A stretch of DNA of 58,524 bases, taken from positions 1 through 58,524 of the forward strand of contig WRMI01000012.1 of assembly GCA_009777175.1 (NCBI GenBank), given 5' to 3'. The notes beneath the pieces were generated by a model that was not told the DNA's origin, ran no database searches, and saw only the letters and a list, made by a program, of their open reading frames with translations. The number at the start of each line of letters is the position of its first letter. Within the stretch, counting starts at the first letter, position 1. Source of the stretch: Marinilabiliaceae bacterium (GTDB taxonomy: Bacteria; Bacteroidota; Bacteroidia; Bacteroidales; Marinilabiliaceae). Positions 28,328 through 36,100 of this stretch are shown here, one piece after another. The position numbers and the translations under genes were made by a program.

Positions 28328-28343
28328 AGCATTATTCATAAAG
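28328..28343 (+). repeat. Third trace of the pyrC-end / MITE terminal sequence
   Basis: AGCATTATTCATAAAG repeats the sequence at the pyrC stop codon and at the left end of both palindromic elements. It stands where the second duplicated unit ends, so it may mark the recombination junction. Confidence 0.6.
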
Positions 28344-28442
28344 AAATGAAAATATATTTTAAACGCACGGTCGCAAATGTTTTTCTCTAAAGTCGCAATT
28401 GAATTATTTTATTGTTACGTTATGAATATAAAGCTCCTATCA

Positions 28443-28586
28443 AGATTCCTCACTCCGTTCGGAATGACTGTATTAGCCTGTAAATGAGGGTGGGAAAAAG
28501 GGTGCGGTTTCGCCGCACCCTTTTTCCCGCCATTTCCCTTATAACGGATGGTCATTCCGAATGGAACAAAGTGAAATGAGGAATCT
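28443..28586. mobile_element. Nested palindromic element with GATTCCTCA...TGAGGAATC ends
   Basis: Outer inverted repeats AGATTCCTCACTCCGTTC and its partner ending GTGAAATGAGGAATCT enclose GGAATGAC and GTCATTCC. At the centre is a perfect 16-base stem (28492-28507 with 28513-28528, GGGAAAAAGGGTGCGG) around the loop TTTCG. It has no coding capacity and looks like a MITE or a large REP element. Confidence 0.85.
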
Positions 28587-28645
28587 AAATATTTGCTTTT
28601 GCAATTAACTAAACAAAAAATGTAGTCAGTAAAATTCCAAGAGTA

Positions 28646-28924
28646 AAGGAAGTCCTACTTTTTGGTTTTGCATTCCGTTAAGCGATGCATTGAGCTTGTC
28701 GAAAATGAATGCTTCGCTTGGTAGAAAAACGTGCAATCAAGCCGCCTGCATTCCATTAGGAATGCATCCCTTTTCATGTTAATCTTATTTTGGTCATATT
28801 CATAACGGAATGGGTTTTTGTGCTTTGAAATTATTTTCTACCAAGCGTAACATTGTAGCGGAATGTGGAAAACAGAGGATGATAAATATTTCATAAAAAG
28901 GGGACATTTTGATTTCCCCAGAGG
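28646..28924. mobile_element. Palindromic element B (copy 1)
   Basis: Contains GCATTCCGTTAAGCGATGCAT, CGCTTGGTAGAAAAA and, inverted, TTTTCTACCAAGCG, and ends with GGGGACATTTTGATTTCCCC. The segment 28800-28921 is the reverse complement of 54781-54890 with few differences. It carries an extra internal block relative to that copy. Its right end abuts the decayed GNAT gene. Confidence 0.8.
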
Positions 28925-29289
28925 TTGGTCGTAATTATCTGTAAAAAAGTTCTTTACTCGATAGACTATTTCAAATCCGCAACTTTCATAAAATGACAAG
29001 ATCTACGGAATTTCTCCTGTTCCGACAAGCATAGTTTTGTATTTTTGTAGAAATCAAATATAAATTTTAACAATGCTTTTCCGTAGCCTTTGCCTTGATA
29101 TTTTTCATAAGTTGCAATGTTTTTCAATTCGCATGTGTCGCTATCTATTGGCGCAACAACGCAAACGGTTTTCAAATCATTGTCATATAGAGCGAACAAG
29201 TCTCCGGTAGGCAAATATTTGTCAATCATATTTTCCTGTTCGTCTGCTAATAATAACAGGTCAAGGAACTGTTTCTTGTTTTCTCTTAT
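28921..29289 (-). pseudogene. GNAT family acetyltransferase pseudogene
   Basis: The remnant reads IRENKKQFLDLLLLADEQEN and then MIDKYLPTGDLFALYD, with the acetyl-CoA loop YQGKGYGKALLKFI intact. After TKL one base is lost: the expected VGTGEIP continues in another frame, is cut by a TAG codon, and resumes as [17 protein letters not shown]. The 3' end runs into palindromic element B, and the 5' start codon is replaced by the stop codon of the DUF4143 ATPase (29290). An open frame of 87 codons remains (28966-29229) but cannot make a complete acetyltransferase. Confidence 0.88.
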
Positions 29290-30645
29290 TCAGAAACATT
29301 TATCTAGTGTTTCTTGTAATATTTTTTCGAGACACCCTACATAATAGAAAGGCAAATTGACAAGTTTAAAAATTTTTCCACTCTTTGTTGAGATGTCGTC
29401 AACAGAAAAAGGTTGAGACCAAACTCTTACCGCAATATTGTGCGGTGCTTCTTCCATAAAAATGTGTAATGATTTTAGTTTTGCATTATGTCCCGATTTT
29501 ACTTCAATCGGAATAACTTTGTTGTCAAATTGCAAAACAAAATCAACTTCTGCGTCTGAATCAATTTTTTTGCGTACCCAAAAATTTCGATGATTCGAAA
29601 CGCGACTATCGATGGCAAGCAGTTCCTGTGCAACAATTTGCTCAGCAATTTTTCCTCGCCAAGCATCTAAAATATCCTTTGCTCCAAAAACTTCTTTTTG
29701 AACATTAGCGGCATAATTGACTATTCCGCTATCAAGCCACAACAATTTAGGTGAACGTTTCAAATCTTTTGAAATTGGAACAAGCAAATCAGTCGTTGGA
29801 TAGCAAAGTTCTAAAAGAAAGGTCTTTTCCAATGTATGAAATCCTTCGCCCATTTCTCGCGCCTTGTAAGAAGACCCCGCAAAACCGCCTAATGTTATAC
29901 GCTCGCCAGCATATTTCCATCCCGACTGTAAAATATAACGAATTGTTTGGCGCATGGTTTCGTTGCGAGCGTATTTTTCTACATCATCACGGTAACTTGT
30001 TAGCAAACTTTCATAAATCCTATTCAAACCAATATAATTTTTGTTAGCAGCGTAATCAGATACTATTTCGGGCATACCTCCAATTAGAGTGAAGGTATTA
30101 AACAAATTCATTGTTTTAATGTGTAGTGCCTCGGGTATTTTACATGCTATTAGTGCTTTTTCTAACTGTTTTTCGTTTATTGCACGCAAAAATTCGTTAA
30201 AAACGCACGGACGAACAGCCAAGTATTCTACTCGCCCAACAGGAAACGAAACATATTTACTCAACATTGACTCCAACAACGAACCCGCAGCAATTACATA
30301 CAAATCGGTTATCTTTGCCTCATAAAAATAACGTAACCTCGTAATTGCCTTTTTGCAATTTTGAATTTCATCAATAAATAGTAGCGTTTTGCCCGACTTT
30401 TTTTCTTTGTTGCAAAACAAAAATATGTCCGCTAATAAATCGACCACTTCTTGCTCTTTCTCAAACATAGCTAATGCGGTCGGATTCTTTTCAAAATTCA
30501 AATAGAGAAAATTTTCAAAATTCATTGCAAAATTCTCTACCAACGTGGTCTTGCCTACTTGACGTGAACCTCTTAATATCAAAGGTTTACGATTGGGATT
30601 TAATGACCATCGTTCTAATTCTTTTTCTATATTTCTTTCAAACAT
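29290..30645 (-). CDS. AAA ATPase with C-terminal DUF4143 (nuclease-like) domain
   Basis: The 451-residue protein has Walker A GSRQVGKTT (26-34), Walker B TLLFIDEIQ, a sensor AAGSLLE, and a DUF4143 C-terminus with DAEVDFVLQFDNKVIPIEVKSG, whose D...E-K pattern resembles a PD-(D/E)XK core. Such ATPases are abundant and multicopy in Bacteroidota; their role is unknown. The gene has its own promoter (30653-30673) beside a tandem-repeat array. Its stop codon falls exactly where the start codon of the neighbouring GNAT gene should be, which suggests insertion there (inference). Confidence 0.88.
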   Translation of the reverse strand: MFERNIEKELERWSLNPNRKPLILRGSRQVGKTTLVENFAMNFENFLYLNFEKNPTALAMFEKEQEVVDLLADIFLFCNKEKKSGKTLLFIDEIQNCKKAITRLRYFYEAKITDLYVIAAGSLLESMLSKYVSFPVGRVEYLAVRPCVFNEFLRAINEKQLEKALIACKIPEALHIKTMNLFNTFTLIGGMPEIVSDYAANKNYIGLNRIYESLLTSYRDDVEKYARNETMRQTIRYILQSGWKYAGERITLGGFAGSSYKAREMGEGFHTLEKTFLLELCYPTTDLLVPISKDLKRSPKLLWLDSGIVNYAANVQKEVFGAKDILDAWRGKIAEQIVAQELLAIDSRVSNHRNFWVRKKIDSDAEVDFVLQFDNKVIPIEVKSGHNAKLKSLHIFMEEAPHNIAVRVWSQPFSVDDISTKSGKIFKLVNLPFYYVGCLEKILQETLDKCF

Positions 30646-30652
30646 GGGTGAT

Positions 30653-30673
30653 AAAATTTTTGCAAAGATAATA
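30653..30673 (-). promoter_or_regulatory. Promoter of the DUF4143 ATPase
   Basis: Minus-strand TATTATCTTTGCAAAAATTTT (with -7 TATCTTTG) is identical over 21 bases to the promoter of the other AAA ATPase gene at 33150-33170. Part of the match is general promoter consensus. Confidence 0.6.
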
Positions 30674-30675
30674 CT

Positions 30676-30895
30676 TTTGTTTCAATTCGGGAGTCAAAAT
30701 TGCATTTTTTTGTTTCAATTCGGGAGTCAAAATTACTATTTTTTGTTTCGATTCGGGAGTCAATTTTATTATTTGTTTCGATTCGGGAGTCAATTTTATT
30801 GTTTTTTGATTCAATTCGGGAGTTAAAGTTACTATTTTTGATTCAATTCGGGAGTCAAAATTACTATTTTTTGTTTCAATTCGGGAGTGAAAAAT
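30676..30895. repeat. Seven-unit tandem array, period 30-33
   Basis: Units of the form GTTTCAATTCGGGAGTCAAA plus an AT-rich tail (TTACTATTTTTT) begin with their CAATTCGGG or CGATTCGGG at 30683, 30716, 30749, 30779, 30812, 30844 and 30877. Steps are 33, 33, 30, 33, 32 and 33 bases. The last unit contains the stop codon and final codons of the TrmH gene. The array fills the space between that gene and the ATPase promoter. There are no unique spacers, so it is not a CRISPR. Confidence 0.9.
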
Positions 30896-31412
30896 TTTTT
30901 ACAACCTCCCAAACAACTATCCCTACTGAAACAGAAATATTTAGCGAGTGCTTCGTTCCAAATTGAGGAATTTCTATTGTGGCTACACATAAATCAATTA
31001 CTGATTGCTGGACACCTTTGACTTCATTGCCAAAAATTAATGCATATTTTTTATTTTTATCAGAAACAAAATCGGACAATAAAATTGAACTATCGGTCTG
31101 CTCAACTGCAATTGGCATATATCCGTTACTGATTAATGTTTCAACGGCAGTTTCAGTTTTTTCGAAATATTTCCAATCTACTGAATCTTCTGCGCCAATG
31201 GCTGTTTTGTGAATTTCATTGCTGGGAGGGGTAGAGGTTATTCCGCATAAATAAAGAGCCTCAATACGAAAAGCGTCGCATGTTCGAAATACGCTGCCTA
31301 CATTATGAAGACTCCGCACATTGTCCAATACAACAACAATGTTTTGTTTCGAAACATGCTTATACTCTTCGCACGTCAACCTTTTTAACTCTGTGATTTT
31401 CAGTTTGCGCAT
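30876..31412 (-). CDS. TrmH/SpoU family RNA 2'-O-methyltransferase
   Basis: About 178 residues from ATG at 31412 (MRKLKITELKRLT). The SPOUT-fold signature motifs are present: VVLDNVRSLHNVGSVFRTCDAF (motif 1), ALIFGNEVKGV (motif 2) and IPQFGTKHSLNISVSVGIVVWE (motif 3). Such enzymes methylate ribose in tRNA or rRNA using S-adenosylmethionine. A longer upstream start (31535) would overlap the divergent kamD gene and adds nothing family-like. The last codons (SLPN-stop) are encoded by the repeat array, so the original C-terminus may have been altered. Confidence 0.9.
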   Translation of the reverse strand: MRKLKITELKRLTCEEYKHVSKQNIVVVLDNVRSLHNVGSVFRTCDAFRIEALYLCGITSTPPSNEIHKTAIGAEDSVDWKYFEKTETAVETLISNGYMPIAVEQTDSSILLSDFVSDKNKKYALIFGNEVKGVQQSVIDLCVATIEIPQFGTKHSLNISVSVGIVVWEVVKNFSLPN

Positions 31413-31455
31413 CAACTTTTTGTAAATATTTTGTAATGCAAAAATAGAATTTTTT

Positions 31456-31485
31456 TTGTTATTCATAAAATTTAAACTAATTTTG
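31456..31485 (+). promoter_or_regulatory. Promoter of kamD
   Basis: A TTG at 31456-31458 and TAATTTTG at 31478-31485 are about 19 bases apart, fitting the -33/-7 pattern. The kamD ATG follows 44 bases later. Confidence 0.55.
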
Positions 31486-31529
31486 CACTCTGAAATTGAT
31501 TTAATTTTGTAAAATAAACAGGCAAATAT

Positions 31530-33086
31530 ATGCAAAACAGTAAATTAGGATTAGATTTTTCAAAAGTAGAAAAAGCAAAAAAAACAGCACAACGAATTGC
31601 TGAAAGTGTTCAAAAACAACTAAATAATTTTACTACCGTTGCCGTAGAACGCACTTTATGTCGTTTAATAGGAATTGACGGGGTTGATGAAAATTGTGTA
31701 CCGTTGCCAAATGTGCTCGTTGAGGCAATACAAGAGGCAGAATGTTTATCAGATGGAGTTCTCTATTTAATAGGTAATGCAATGATTGCCACAGGGTTAA
31801 CTCCTCAAGAAATTGCCGAAAAAGTAGCGATAGACGAAATTGATTTGAGCACATTTCCACGATGCGCTTCCCAAGATATTGAAAAAGCGTTGAAACCATA
31901 CGTTATGCAATGTATTGAGCGCATAAAGTCAAACCGTCAAAGGCGCGAAAAAATGATTGCCGATATAGGCGAGGGCACAAAGCCTTATATTTATGTTATT
32001 GTTGCCACAGGCAATATTTACGAAGACGTTGTTCAAGCGCAGGCAGCGGCACGTCAAGGTGCTGATATTATTGCGGTTATACGCACAACAGGTCAAAGTT
32101 TGTTAGATTATGTGCCTTATGGAGCAACTACCGAAGGTTTTGGTGGTACATACGCCACGCAAGAAAATTTTAGAATTATGCGAAAAGCACTGAATGAAAC
32201 GGGTTTAGAAGTAGGTCGTTATATTCGTTTGTGCAATTATTGTTCGGGTTTATGTATGCCCGAAATTGCCGCAATGGGTGCATTAGAAGGTTTAGATGTG
32301 ATGCTTAACGATGCTCTCTACGGTATTTTATTTCGCGATATAAATCCGCAGCGCACTTTGATTGACCAATATTTTTCACGTATAATTAACGGATTTGCGG
32401 GTGTTATTATCAATACGGGCGAGGACAACTATTTGACAACTGCCGATGCCGTTGAAGAGGCGCATACAGTTTTAGCGTCTGATTTAATTAACGAACAGTT
32501 GGCTTTACTCGCAGGAATACCCGAAGAACAAATGGGATTAGGACACGCCTTTGAAATGAACCCCGACCTTGAAAATGGTTTTCTTTACGAATTGGCACAA
32601 GCGCAGATGACACGAGAAATATTCCCAAAAGCACCGCTAAAATATATGCCCCCAACAAAATTTATGACAGGAAACGTTTTTCGCGGACATATTCAAAATG
32701 CACTATTTAACGTTATTTCTGTTTGGACAGGGCAAGGTATACAACTTCTTGGGATGCTAACCGAAGCAGTTCATACTCCATTTATGTCGGATAGATATTT
32801 GGCAATCGAAAATGCTAAGTATATTTTCAATAATTTACATAATATTGGCGATGAAATCACCTATAAAACAGATGGAATTATACAAAAAAGAGCACAAAAA
32901 GTGCTAGAAAATGCCATTTTTTTGTTAGAAAAAGTAGAGCATGAAGGATTATTTTCAGCATTGGAAAAAGGTATTTTTGCCAACGTAAAGCGCTCAAAAA
33001 CAGGCGGTAAAGGGCTTGATGGAGTGTGTGAAAAAAGTGAAAATTATAGCAATCCTTTCATAGAATTGATTAAACATTTTGTATAA
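31530..33086 (+). CDS. kamD: Lysine 5,6-aminomutase, alpha subunit
   Basis: The 518-residue protein is the large subunit of the B12- and PLP-dependent aminomutase that shifts the terminal amino group of lysine or beta-lysine during fermentation to acetate, butyrate and ammonia. Family-specific sequence includes GADIIAVIRTTGQSLLDYVP, GATTEGFGGTYATQENFRIM, LCNYCSGLCMPEIAAMGALE and PPTKFMTGNVFRGH. The beta subunit gene (kamE) lies downstream but is separated by an AAA ATPase gene. The kamD stop codon (TTTGTATAA) is the first unit of the 14-bp repeat array at 33079. Confidence 0.94.
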   Translation: MQNSKLGLDFSKVEKAKKTAQRIAESVQKQLNNFTTVAVERTLCRLIGIDGVDENCVPLPNVLVEAIQEAECLSDGVLYLIGNAMIATGLTPQEIAEKVAIDEIDLSTFPRCASQDIEKALKPYVMQCIERIKSNRQRREKMIADIGEGTKPYIYVIVATGNIYEDVVQAQAAARQGADIIAVIRTTGQSLLDYVPYGATTEGFGGTYATQENFRIMRKALNETGLEVGRYIRLCNYCSGLCMPEIAAMGALEGLDVMLNDALYGILFRDINPQRTLIDQYFSRIINGFAGVIINTGEDNYLTTADAVEEAHTVLASDLINEQLALLAGIPEEQMGLGHAFEMNPDLENGFLYELAQAQMTREIFPKAPLKYMPPTKFMTGNVFRGHIQNALFNVISVWTGQGIQLLGMLTEAVHTPFMSDRYLAIENAKYIFNNLHNIGDEITYKTDGIIQKRAQKVLENAIFLLEKVEHEGLFSALEKGIFANVKRSKTGGKGLDGVCEKSENYSNPFIELIKHFV

Positions 33087-33141
33087 TACATATTGTATAA
33101 TACATTTTGTATAATACATTTTGTATAATACATTTTGTATA
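33079..33141 (+). repeat. Five-unit tandem array, period 14
   Basis: Units TTGTATAATACATT start at 33079, 33093, 33107, 33121 and 33135. Each contains the perfect palindrome TGTATAATACA. The first unit supplies the kamD stop codon and the last one runs to the ATPase promoter. Confidence 0.92.
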
Positions 33142-33149
33142 AAAAAAAA

Positions 33150-33170
33150 TATTATCTTTGCAAAAATTTT
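33150..33170 (+). promoter_or_regulatory. Promoter of the AAA ATPase between kamD and kamE
   Basis: TATTATCTTTGCAAAAATTTT contains -7 TATCTTTG (33153-33160) and equals the DUF4143 ATPase promoter over 21 bases. The ATPase start codon is 14 bases downstream. Confidence 0.6.
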
Positions 33171-33183
33171 TAATATAAAAAAA

Positions 33184-34314
33184 ATGGACAATCCCTTTAT
33201 TTTAGAGCCTTATGTATGCAAAGAACTATTTTGCGACAGAGAAAAAGAAGTAAAAAATCTTCTTTCAAATTGTAAAAATGGTATAAATACGACCTTAATT
33301 TCCAACAGAAGATTGGGTAAAACGGGGTTAATTATGAGACTTTTTGACGAAATAAATCAGAAAAAGTTATCAATTTTCCCTATTTATGCCGATATTTATG
33401 CTACAAAAAATTTATCAGATTTTATAAAGTGTTTAACAGAGGCTATTTTAGACAAATATCCTCAAAAAACATCCTTCGGAAACAGGTTCTTTAAATTTAT
33501 TAAATCCTTTCGTCCCGTATTTAGTTTTGACCCTATAACAGGTTCTACTCAAATAGAGATTAATTATCATTCACCCAATGAAAAAGAACAAACTTTACGA
33601 AGTATTTTTGCTTTTTTAGAACAACAAAAAACGAAAATTTTAATTGCTATTGATGAATTTCAACAAATAAGAGAATATCCCGAGAAAAATGTAGAAGCAA
33701 TTTTGCGAACACACATTCAGCATCTTAAAAATATTAGGTTTATATTTTGCGGAAGTAAAAAGCATATAATGTTCGATATATTCTCAAATGCCAAAAACCC
33801 TTTTTATTCAAGTACGCAGTTCTTAAAACTTGGAGTAATTCAAAAAGAAAAATATCGCCACTTTATTAATTCGTTATTTGAAAAAAACAAGCGAAAAATT
33901 GAAACAGACGCTCTCAATTTTATTTTAGAATGGACAAAACAACATACCTATTACACACAGGCATTGTGTAATCAAGTGTTCGCAGCAGGAACCAAAAAAA
34001 TAGCAATGCAAGAAGTTAAACGTGCCTGTAAAAACATTTTTTTAATTTATGAAAACATATTTTTTCAATATCGTGCGTTATTGACCGATAACCAATGGAA
34101 ATTTTTAATTGCAGTAGCAAAAGAAAAAGAGTTACACAAGTTTACGGCGAGTGAGTTCCTAAACAAGCACAATATTGGAACTCCTGCGAATGCCAAAAGG
34201 GCTTTAACCGCACTAACAGACAAAGAACTTTTGTGTGAACATGATTCAAAAGAAGGAAAATATTATACGGTATATGATGTTTTTCTCGCAAGATGGCTCG
34301 AAAACGAATATTAA
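33184..34314 (+). CDS. AAA ATPase of the ATPase_2 (archaeal-type) family, inserted in the kam operon
   Basis: A protein of 376 residues from ATG 33184 (MDNPFILEPYVCKELFCDR). Visible features are a Walker A-like loop SNRRLGKTGL, Walker B ILIAIDEFQQI, a sensor-like FIFCGSKKHIM, and a C-terminal winged-helix-like region (HKFTASEFLNKHNIGTPANAKRALTALTDKELL). These STAND-like ATPases occur in many copies in Bacteroidota with unknown role. It has its own promoter, sits 98 bases after the kamD stop and 20 bases before the kamE start. It is not a known partner of the aminomutase, so insertion into the operon is the simplest reading. Confidence 0.87.
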   Translation: MDNPFILEPYVCKELFCDREKEVKNLLSNCKNGINTTLISNRRLGKTGLIMRLFDEINQKKLSIFPIYADIYATKNLSDFIKCLTEAILDKYPQKTSFGNRFFKFIKSFRPVFSFDPITGSTQIEINYHSPNEKEQTLRSIFAFLEQQKTKILIAIDEFQQIREYPEKNVEAILRTHIQHLKNIRFIFCGSKKHIMFDIFSNAKNPFYSSTQFLKLGVIQKEKYRHFINSLFEKNKRKIETDALNFILEWTKQHTYYTQALCNQVFAAGTKKIAMQEVKRACKNIFLIYENIFFQYRALLTDNQWKFLIAVAKEKELHKFTASEFLNKHNIGTPANAKRALTALTDKELLCEHDSKEGKYYTVYDVFLARWLENEY

Positions 34315-34334
34315 CGAACAATAAATAAAATATT

Positions 34335-35078
34335 ATGACATTAGATTTAACAAAAATAAAACCATACGGCGACACCCTAAACGATGGGAAAACGCAAATA
34401 AGTTTCACGTTGCCGCTACCATGCAACGACGAAGCAATAGAAGCAGCAAAACAACTACTACTCAAAATGGGGTTCGAAAATCCTTTAGTGGTTTTTTATA
34501 AAGAACTAACAGACGGATACACTTTTTTCAACTGCTATGGAAACTGTACACACGACGTGGACTTCACAAAAATTGAAGTTCCAAAAGTGGAAAGCACAAC
34601 ATGGAGTTTGGAAGAAACAGACACATTTGTAAAGGAAAAAATCGGCAGACCTATCGTAGTTGTCGGCGCAAGTACAGGAACTGACGCTCATACAGTTGGA
34701 ATTGACGCAATTATGAACATGAAAGGATATGCTGGACATTACGGTTTAGAACGTTACGAAATGATTGAGGCTTATAATCTTGGCAGTCAGGTTCCTAATG
34801 AAGATTTTATTAAAAAAGCAATAGAACTTAATGCAGACGCTTTATTAGTCTCACAAACCGTTACACAAAAAGATGTACACGTAAAAAATTTAATCGAATT
34901 AGTGGAAATGTTAGAAGCCGAAAGATTGCGCAACAAAATACTTTTGATATGCGGCGGTCCACGTATCACACACGAATTAGCAAAAGAATTAGGTTATGAT
35001 GCAGGTTTCGGTATGAATAGTTATGCTGATGACGTGGCTTCGTTTGTGGCACAAGAAATCGCAAGAAGAAATATCTAA
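34335..35078 (+). CDS. kamE: Lysine 5,6-aminomutase, beta subunit
   Basis: The 247-residue small subunit binds adenosylcobalamin through a base-off motif and forms the internal aldimine with PLP. H119 in TDAHTVG and K130 in MNMKGYAGHYGLERY are spaced by 11 residues, as H133 and K144 are in the Clostridium sticklandii enzyme. The Rossmann-like B12 domain continues with ADALLVSQTVTQKD and LLICGGPRITHELAKELGYDAGFG. With the ATPase gene between them, kamE is probably transcribed from kamD through it or from the ATPase promoter. Confidence 0.95.
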   Translation: MTLDLTKIKPYGDTLNDGKTQISFTLPLPCNDEAIEAAKQLLLKMGFENPLVVFYKELTDGYTFFNCYGNCTHDVDFTKIEVPKVESTTWSLEETDTFVKEKIGRPIVVVGASTGTDAHTVGIDAIMNMKGYAGHYGLERYEMIEAYNLGSQVPNEDFIKKAIELNADALLVSQTVTQKDVHVKNLIELVEMLEAERLRNKILLICGGPRITHELAKELGYDAGFGMNSYADDVASFVAQEIARRNI

Positions 35079-35096
35079 AACAAGATTCTTTTAGAT

Positions 35097-35834
35097 TTAT
35101 TTGATTAACAAAAGTTCTGAATATTCTTTTGCTTTCAGCAATTTTTCGGGTGTTCCAATATCAAACCAAGTAACATCATTATTTATCCATCCGCAAATTT
35201 TCTCAGTAGCCGCTAAGTCAACCAAAAAAGGAATTATTGGAAATGGAGCAGTATCCGTTAAATATGAAAATATTTTATAATCGAGTACTTGAATGCAGTT
35301 GTTACCTAATTTCGTTGCGGGTTTTGGAACAGAACTCCATTTTTCCTCGTTGGTTTTTGGATTTTGCCAGCCACAGAGATGGTTATCTTTGTCAAAAAGC
35401 AGATAGCGAGACGTTTCCCTGTTTTGAACGAAAATTGAAACAAAATTTTTGTTATTATTGTGATAATCAAATAGTTCGGACAGATTGATATTAGATAAAA
35501 TATCAACATTGTAAGTAATAATTGGACTATCTTTTATAAATAACTCTCTTGCGTTCCGCAAGCCGCCACCCGTATCTAATAATTGCTGTCGCTCATCTGA
35601 AATAACAATTTCTGCACCTGTAAAATTTTTTTGAGTTATATATTGAATTATTTGATCAGCAAAATGATGCACATTAATAACGATACGTTTAACACCAAAA
35701 TTTATAAGTTTTTTTATGGCAATTTCTAATAATGTAGAATCACCGATTTCAACAAGCGCTTTGGGCTTGTTGTTGGTAATAGGTCGGAGCCTTGTTCCGA
35801 GGCCTGCTGCATAAATCATTGCATTTAATTTCAT
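35097..35834 (-). CDS. Sugar-1-phosphate nucleotidyltransferase (NTP_transferase family)
   Basis: The 245-residue protein starts with the nucleotide-binding signature AAGLGTRLRPITNNKPKALV, continues with NVHHFADQI and the metal-binding NVDILS, and ends with WFDIGTPEKL. It resembles MurU-type uridylyltransferases and mannose- or glucose-1-phosphate nucleotidyltransferases of similar short length. The substrate is not certain. It converges on kamE with an 18-base gap and no obvious terminator hairpin between them. Confidence 0.87.
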   Translation of the reverse strand: MKLNAMIYAAGLGTRLRPITNNKPKALVEIGDSTLLEIAIKKLINFGVKRIVINVHHFADQIIQYITQKNFTGAEIVISDERQQLLDTGGGLRNARELFIKDSPIITYNVDILSNINLSELFDYHNNNKNFVSIFVQNRETSRYLLFDKDNHLCGWQNPKTNEEKWSSVPKPATKLGNNCIQVLDYKIFSYLTDTAPFPIIPFLVDLAATEKICGWINNDVTWFDIGTPEKLLKAKEYSELLLIK

Positions 35835-35850
35835 CTGTTTATTTTAAATT

Positions 35851-35946
35851 ACGGTGAACGGTGCAGGGTGCACGGTGAACGGTGCAGGGTGCACGGTGCA
35901 GGGTACGCGGTACATGGTGTTGGTGTACGGTACACGGGGTACGGTA
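35851..35946 (+). repeat. GC-rich minisatellite (GGTGCACGGT type)
   Basis: Imperfect tandem units of about 10-20 bases such as ACGGTGAACGGTGCAGGGTGC and GGTACACGGGGTACGGTA lie immediately upstream of the nucleotidyltransferase gene. An open frame through the repeats (35844-36029, minus) is an artefact. Confidence 0.8.
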
Positions 35947-36032
35947 TAAAGTTTATTTAATAATATCATTTGTCTGTGTGTCAAAATTTTTTTATTTTGT
36001 CTTGTAAGTTTCATCTCTATTTTTTCCATTTA

Positions 36033-36094
36033 TCACTAACCACTAATCGCTAACCACTAACCACTAACCACTAATCACTAACCGCTAACCACTA
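36033..36094 (+). repeat. Heptamer tandem repeat (CACTAAC/CACTAAT)
   Basis: About nine seven-base units CACTAAC, CACTAAT or CGCTAAC end just 6 bases before the truA stop codon. The same heptamers occur at 20213-20250 and 21030-21070. Confidence 0.85.
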
Positions 36095-36100
36095 TTTCCC

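Noticed and set aside
30676-30895. Possible CRISPR array (units contain GTTTCAATTC, like some CRISPR repeats)
   Set aside because: The units follow each other with no unique spacers, vary in sequence and length, and no cas gene is present.
33184-34314. Aminomutase reactivating chaperone, suggested by its position between kamD and kamE
   Set aside because: The sequence is of the generic ATPase_2 type with its own promoter and repeat array, not a known B12-enzyme reactivase.
35844-36029. 61-residue open frame upstream of the nucleotidyltransferase
   Set aside because: Its sequence is a translation of the minisatellite and has no start signals.
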